Origin: Thaumasiovibrio sp043421945
GTDB lineage: Bacteria; Pseudomonadota; Gammaproteobacteria; Enterobacterales; Vibrionaceae
NCBI GenBank assembly: GCA_043421945.1
Contig: JBHOGO010000032.1
Location: forward strand, 1-44,635
DNA length: 44,635 bases
Reading direction: 5' to 3'
Shown: in pieces, positions 42,061 through 44,635 of the stretch
Layout: the number at the start of each line of letters is the position of its first letter
Position numbering within the stretch: the stretch's first letter is position 1
The notes under the pieces: model-generated
The model's input: only the letters and a program-made list of their open reading frames with translations
Database searches by the model: none
What the model was told of the DNA's origin: nothing
Position numbers and translations under genes: made by a program

Positions 42061-43068
42061 ATGCTTATCAAAAAACCTAAGCGCTGGGAACTAAAAGAAA
42101 ATGATGCGACACCTGAACACATTTACAAAAACCGCAGAGATATTCTCAAGAAACTCGGTATCGTCGCTGCTACAGCGCCGATTGCTACACATTCACAAGC
42201 AAGCTTATTTGATTGGTTTGACGGCGAGCCAGCGCCCTCTTTTGTTCGCAGACCACTAGAAGCTGTGCCCTCATCTACCCCCACAACAGGGATCCTAACT
42301 CCTGAAGATAAGGTATTAAAATATAATAACTTTTATGAATTTGGCACTGGAAAAGCTGATCCCGCAGAAAATAGTCAGCACTTTAAAGTTGACCCTTGGT
42401 CACTCAAAATTGATGGCATGGTTAACAACCCTATCATGCTCAATTTCGAAGACCTATTTCGTCGCTTTGCATTGCAGGAGAGAATTTACCGCTTGCGATG
42501 TGTAGAAGCTTGGTCAATGAATATACCCTGGATAGGTTTCCCACTTGCCGATGTGATTAAAATGGCTGACCCAACCAGTGACGGAAAATACGTTGCTTTT
42601 GAAACCTTACTAGACCCTGAACAGATGCCTGGACAAGCATCAAGCCGTGTTGGCGGCGGTATCGACTATCCCTATGTTGAGGGCTTACGTTTAGATGAAG
42701 CAATGAACGGTTTGCCTCTGTTGGCTGTTGGCTTATACGGAAAAACTCTTGCGCCTCAGAATGGTGCGCCAATTCGACTCGTTGTGCCGTGGAAGTATGG
42801 TTTTAAAAGTATCAAATCGGTTGTTCGCATAGCGGTAACACATGCCATGCCACCCACAACGTGGAATAAACTCGCGCCAAGAGAATACGGTTTTTATGCG
42901 AATGTGAATCCACAAGTCGATCACCCACGTTGGTCACAGGCTTCAGAGCGCTTTATTGGTGAAGGGAACTTGTTCAGTAGTCAACGAGAACCAACCACAA
43001 TGTTCAATGGATACGGTGAAGAAGTTGCACACCTATACAAAGATATGGATCTTAAAAAATGGTATTAA
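42061..43068 (+). CDS. msrP: Periplasmic methionine sulfoxide reductase, molybdoenzyme subunit
   Basis: A 335-residue molybdopterin enzyme that reduces methionine sulfoxides in periplasmic proteins. A twin-arginine signal is seen at NRRDILKKLG (about residues 23-32) before the hydrophobic part. The Mo-binding Cys is Cys147 in YRLRCVEAWSMNIPWIGFPL. VLKYNNFYEFG and WKYGFKSIKSVVRI are family segments. The ATG at 42061 is 6 bases from GAGGGG; an ATG at 42058 is too close. Its last codons overlap the start of msrQ by 10 bases, so translation is coupled. Electrons come from MsrQ. Confidence 0.96.
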   Translation: MLIKKPKRWELKENDATPEHIYKNRRDILKKLGIVAATAPIATHSQASLFDWFDGEPAPSFVRRPLEAVPSSTPTTGILTPEDKVLKYNNFYEFGTGKADPAENSQHFKVDPWSLKIDGMVNNPIMLNFEDLFRRFALQERIYRLRCVEAWSMNIPWIGFPLADVIKMADPTSDGKYVAFETLLDPEQMPGQASSRVGGGIDYPYVEGLRLDEAMNGLPLLAVGLYGKTLAPQNGAPIRLVVPWKYGFKSIKSVVRIAVTHAMPPTTWNKLAPREYGFYANVNPQVDHPRWSQASERFIGEGNLFSSQREPTTMFNGYGEEVAHLYKDMDLKKWY

Positions 43069-43682
43069 AACTCACGCCCAAACGTATTTTTTGGCTGAAA
43101 GTGGCCATTCACGCCATTAACATGATGTTTTTTGCTTACCTAGTACTCTTGACGGTCACTGAACAACTTGGTGCCGACCCTGTGCAAGGGCTTAGTCACT
43201 TTACAGGAAAAGCGGCATTACACGTATTATTCATGACACTGCTCATTTCACCTATCGCCAAACAGTTCAAACTTGGTGCATTTATTCGAGTTCGTCGGCT
43301 GGTTGGACTTTATTGTTTCAGCTGGGCAGTCTTACATGTAGCCGTTTATCTATGGCTTGACTTAGGGTTAATGTGGTCGCTTTTTTGGCAAGAGACAATA
43401 AATCGCCCCTACCTCCTTGTTGGGATGCTTGCCTTCATACTACTAAGCGCACTTTCTATTACGTCTTTCAAGCGTATGCAGGTCAAAATGGGGCGTTTTT
43501 GGCAGCAACTACATAACTTTGTCTACTTAATTGCGATCCTTGCGCCTATTCATTTTTGGTGGTCAGTAAAATCGGGATGGCTCACACCAGCCATTTATCT
43601 TGGTATTAGTGTGTTGCTACTTTCTTTGCGCTGGTCAAAACTCAAACGAACGGTTACGAAGTTATCACTCAATCAACCTTAA
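43059..43682 (+). CDS. msrQ: MsrQ, heme-binding membrane subunit of MsrPQ
   Basis: A 207-residue inner-membrane cytochrome of the ferric-reductase-like type with six helices. His residues for b heme lie in LHVLFMTLLISPIAK, WAVLHVAVYLWLD and WQQLHNFVYLIAILAPIHFWW. It passes electrons from the quinone pool or flavin to MsrP. The gene begins inside the end of msrP (10-base overlap). The length matches family members. Confidence 0.95.
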   Translation: MVLKLTPKRIFWLKVAIHAINMMFFAYLVLLTVTEQLGADPVQGLSHFTGKAALHVLFMTLLISPIAKQFKLGAFIRVRRLVGLYCFSWAVLHVAVYLWLDLGLMWSLFWQETINRPYLLVGMLAFILLSALSITSFKRMQVKMGRFWQQLHNFVYLIAILAPIHFWWSVKSGWLTPAIYLGISVLLLSLRWSKLKRTVTKLSLNQP

Positions 43683-43915
43683 TTTGACTTTTAAAAGCCT
43701 GATCACTATTCAAATTTGAGGAGTTCTGTAAAGATAGCCTGATACTACATAGCGATGAATTCAGTATTCACTTGTTTTTAGGACTACATACACTAAAAAC
43801 ACGACAAGTAACGGATAATATAGTACTTTTGGTATTATCCATTCAGACATGTCGTCAGGCCAAATAAGGCTTGCTTCATGTATGCTGATACATTCAAATC
43901 CACTAAGGTTTTTCA

Positions 43916-44545
43916 TTGATTCAACAGCTTATAAATGACTGTTTAGCTGCATTTGACGTAGATTGTCGCCTATTGTGTGAGCATCACTACCCAACGGTGC
44001 ATAATAGAGGCATGAAAGAATACCATTTGGGTAAAGCATTGACTCGCCGGCTACGTCATCAGCTCATGAAGCTGGACATTGACGCCGAAATTACGGAAAT
44101 GAAAAGCGACCCGGCATTTGCACACCCAGTTTATTGTGTTGATTTTAACCAAACTAAAGTATGGATAATCGCTCATCAGATGCTAAGTGCAAACCTTCAT
44201 TGTCGAGAAACCTTAATGGAAGAACTAAATCTCGTCGATTTAAAACTTCACACTGAGCACCAGCACCACTTACTTATTGTTGCTGATCATTGGCTTGATC
44301 GAAGCAAAGCAAGTAAACAACTACCTGCATGGTGGATAGGTGAACTACCCAACAATTTACACGCTTATTACAGTGAAGGCTTAAAGCTACAAGCATGTAC
44401 CGATGCTTTTCGAGCGGGTCTAGAGCATCGATTTGGTTGGAAAAAAATTACAACCTCAGTTCGTCATCCACTAAGAAAAGTGAACACACAAGCACCTATT
44501 CATCGTTACATGATATTGACTGCCTATATTGAGATTCCCGGATAA
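43916..44545 (+). CDS. Hypothetical protein, 209 residues
   Basis: A soluble, His- and Leu-rich protein with no signal peptide and no membrane helix. I do not recognise it. Residues 13-55 hold two likely helices around HNRGMKEYHLGKALTRRLRHQLMKL, and the middle is strand-like (VYCVDFNQTKVWIIAHQM, HHLLIVADHW). I use the TTG at 43916, which has AAGG 7 bases upstream; a Met at residue 33 is an alternative that would remove the first helix. The gene ends 13 bases before the IS end at 44559 and seems complete. Confidence 0.6.
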   Translation: MIQQLINDCLAAFDVDCRLLCEHHYPTVHNRGMKEYHLGKALTRRLRHQLMKLDIDAEITEMKSDPAFAHPVYCVDFNQTKVWIIAHQMLSANLHCRETLMEELNLVDLKLHTEHQHHLLIVADHWLDRSKASKQLPAWWIGELPNNLHAYYSEGLKLQACTDAFRAGLEHRFGWKKITTSVRHPLRKVNTQAPIHRYMILTAYIEIPG

Positions 44546-44558
44546 CAATAATATCGAC

Positions 44559-44635
44559 TGCATATTTCGGAGCATTCCGATCAGTCATTTCGGGATTATC
44601 CGATCACCTATTTCGGTTTAAACCGATCACTGATT
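44559..44635. mobile_element. IS21-family-like insertion sequence, terminal part only (left-end-like)
   Basis: The element begins with TGCATATTTCGG at 44559. Three copies of TTTCGG-N6-CCGATC follow at 44565-44582, 44588-44605 and 44611-44628, with an exact 23-bp period. The matching left-edge element has two copies. The rest of the element lies beyond the window. The base pairs flanking the two ends differ, so these are not two halves of one insertion. Confidence 0.82.

Noticed and set aside
78..44558. Target-site duplication showing that the two IS ends belong to one insertion
   Set aside because: The bases next to the two tips do not match, so they belong to separate insertions.

Overview
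The window looks like part of a Vibrionaceae genome, probably the second chromosome. The maltose/glycogen block (malT divergent from malP-malQ-glgB), a DUF3360 permease, popT (DUF368), a Braun-type lipoprotein, ppiC, an AaaT/YhhY acetyltransferase, an EF-P-like YeiP and a chromosomal Qnr protein all fit that family; the malT/malPQ/glgB layout is the one I recall from Vibrio cholerae chromosome II. The genus cannot be fixed from the sequence alone. No rRNA, tRNA or CRISPR array was seen.

Layout. (1) Both edges are IS21-family-like insertion-sequence ends with their tips pointing into the window: bases 1-77 at the left, 44559-44635 at the right. (2) 319-5298 is a visibly GC-richer four-gene operon: RND/MMPL exporter, LolA-like periplasmic protein, outer-membrane barrel and a small DUF2892 membrane protein. 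It reads as a trans-envelope route for a hydrophobic substrate. (3) 5875-9193 is accessory: a degenerate HNH-like zinc protein divergent from a qnr gene, then a MarR regulator divergent from DUF2798 and qorB-like genes, with a striking double palindromic operator between them. (4) 9194-16439 holds small housekeeping or unknown genes (DUF2750, HopJ-like, DUF1840, AaaT, EamA, YeiP, DEDDh exonuclease, YwbE) and two long gene-poor stretches. (5) 16440-23507 holds a CBS protein with a DUF3360 transporter, an MscS-type channel, ppiC, an ABC-class ATPase and a GNAT. (6) 23674-34056 is the maltodextrin/glycogen block: glgB, malQ, malP and the activator malT. (7) 34149-39616 holds a DUF4336 protein, a siroheme synthase with a decayed methyltransferase half, popT, a SCO1-type copper protein with a small periplasmic partner, and lpp convergent with an L,D-transpeptidase. 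(8) 39918-44545 holds a fatty-acid desaturase with a palindromic operator, a small outer-membrane-like protein, msrP-msrQ and an unknown protein.

Genes that work together. MalT activates malPQ for maltodextrin breakdown beside the glycogen branching enzyme. The L,D-transpeptidase can plausibly attach the neighbouring Lpp to peptidoglycan, and PopT recycles the lipid carrier for the same wall. MsrP and MsrQ form a periplasmic methionine-sulfoxide repair pair. The MarR gene probably controls the divergent DUF2798-qorB pair.

The most unusual items are the RND/LolA-like/barrel operon beside an IS end, the qnr gene followed by an attC-like 65-bp element, the nested palindromic operator at 8696-8741, the eroded siroheme synthase, and several well-formed palindromes and hairpins. 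Gene assignments rest on remembered family motifs; no database search was possible.
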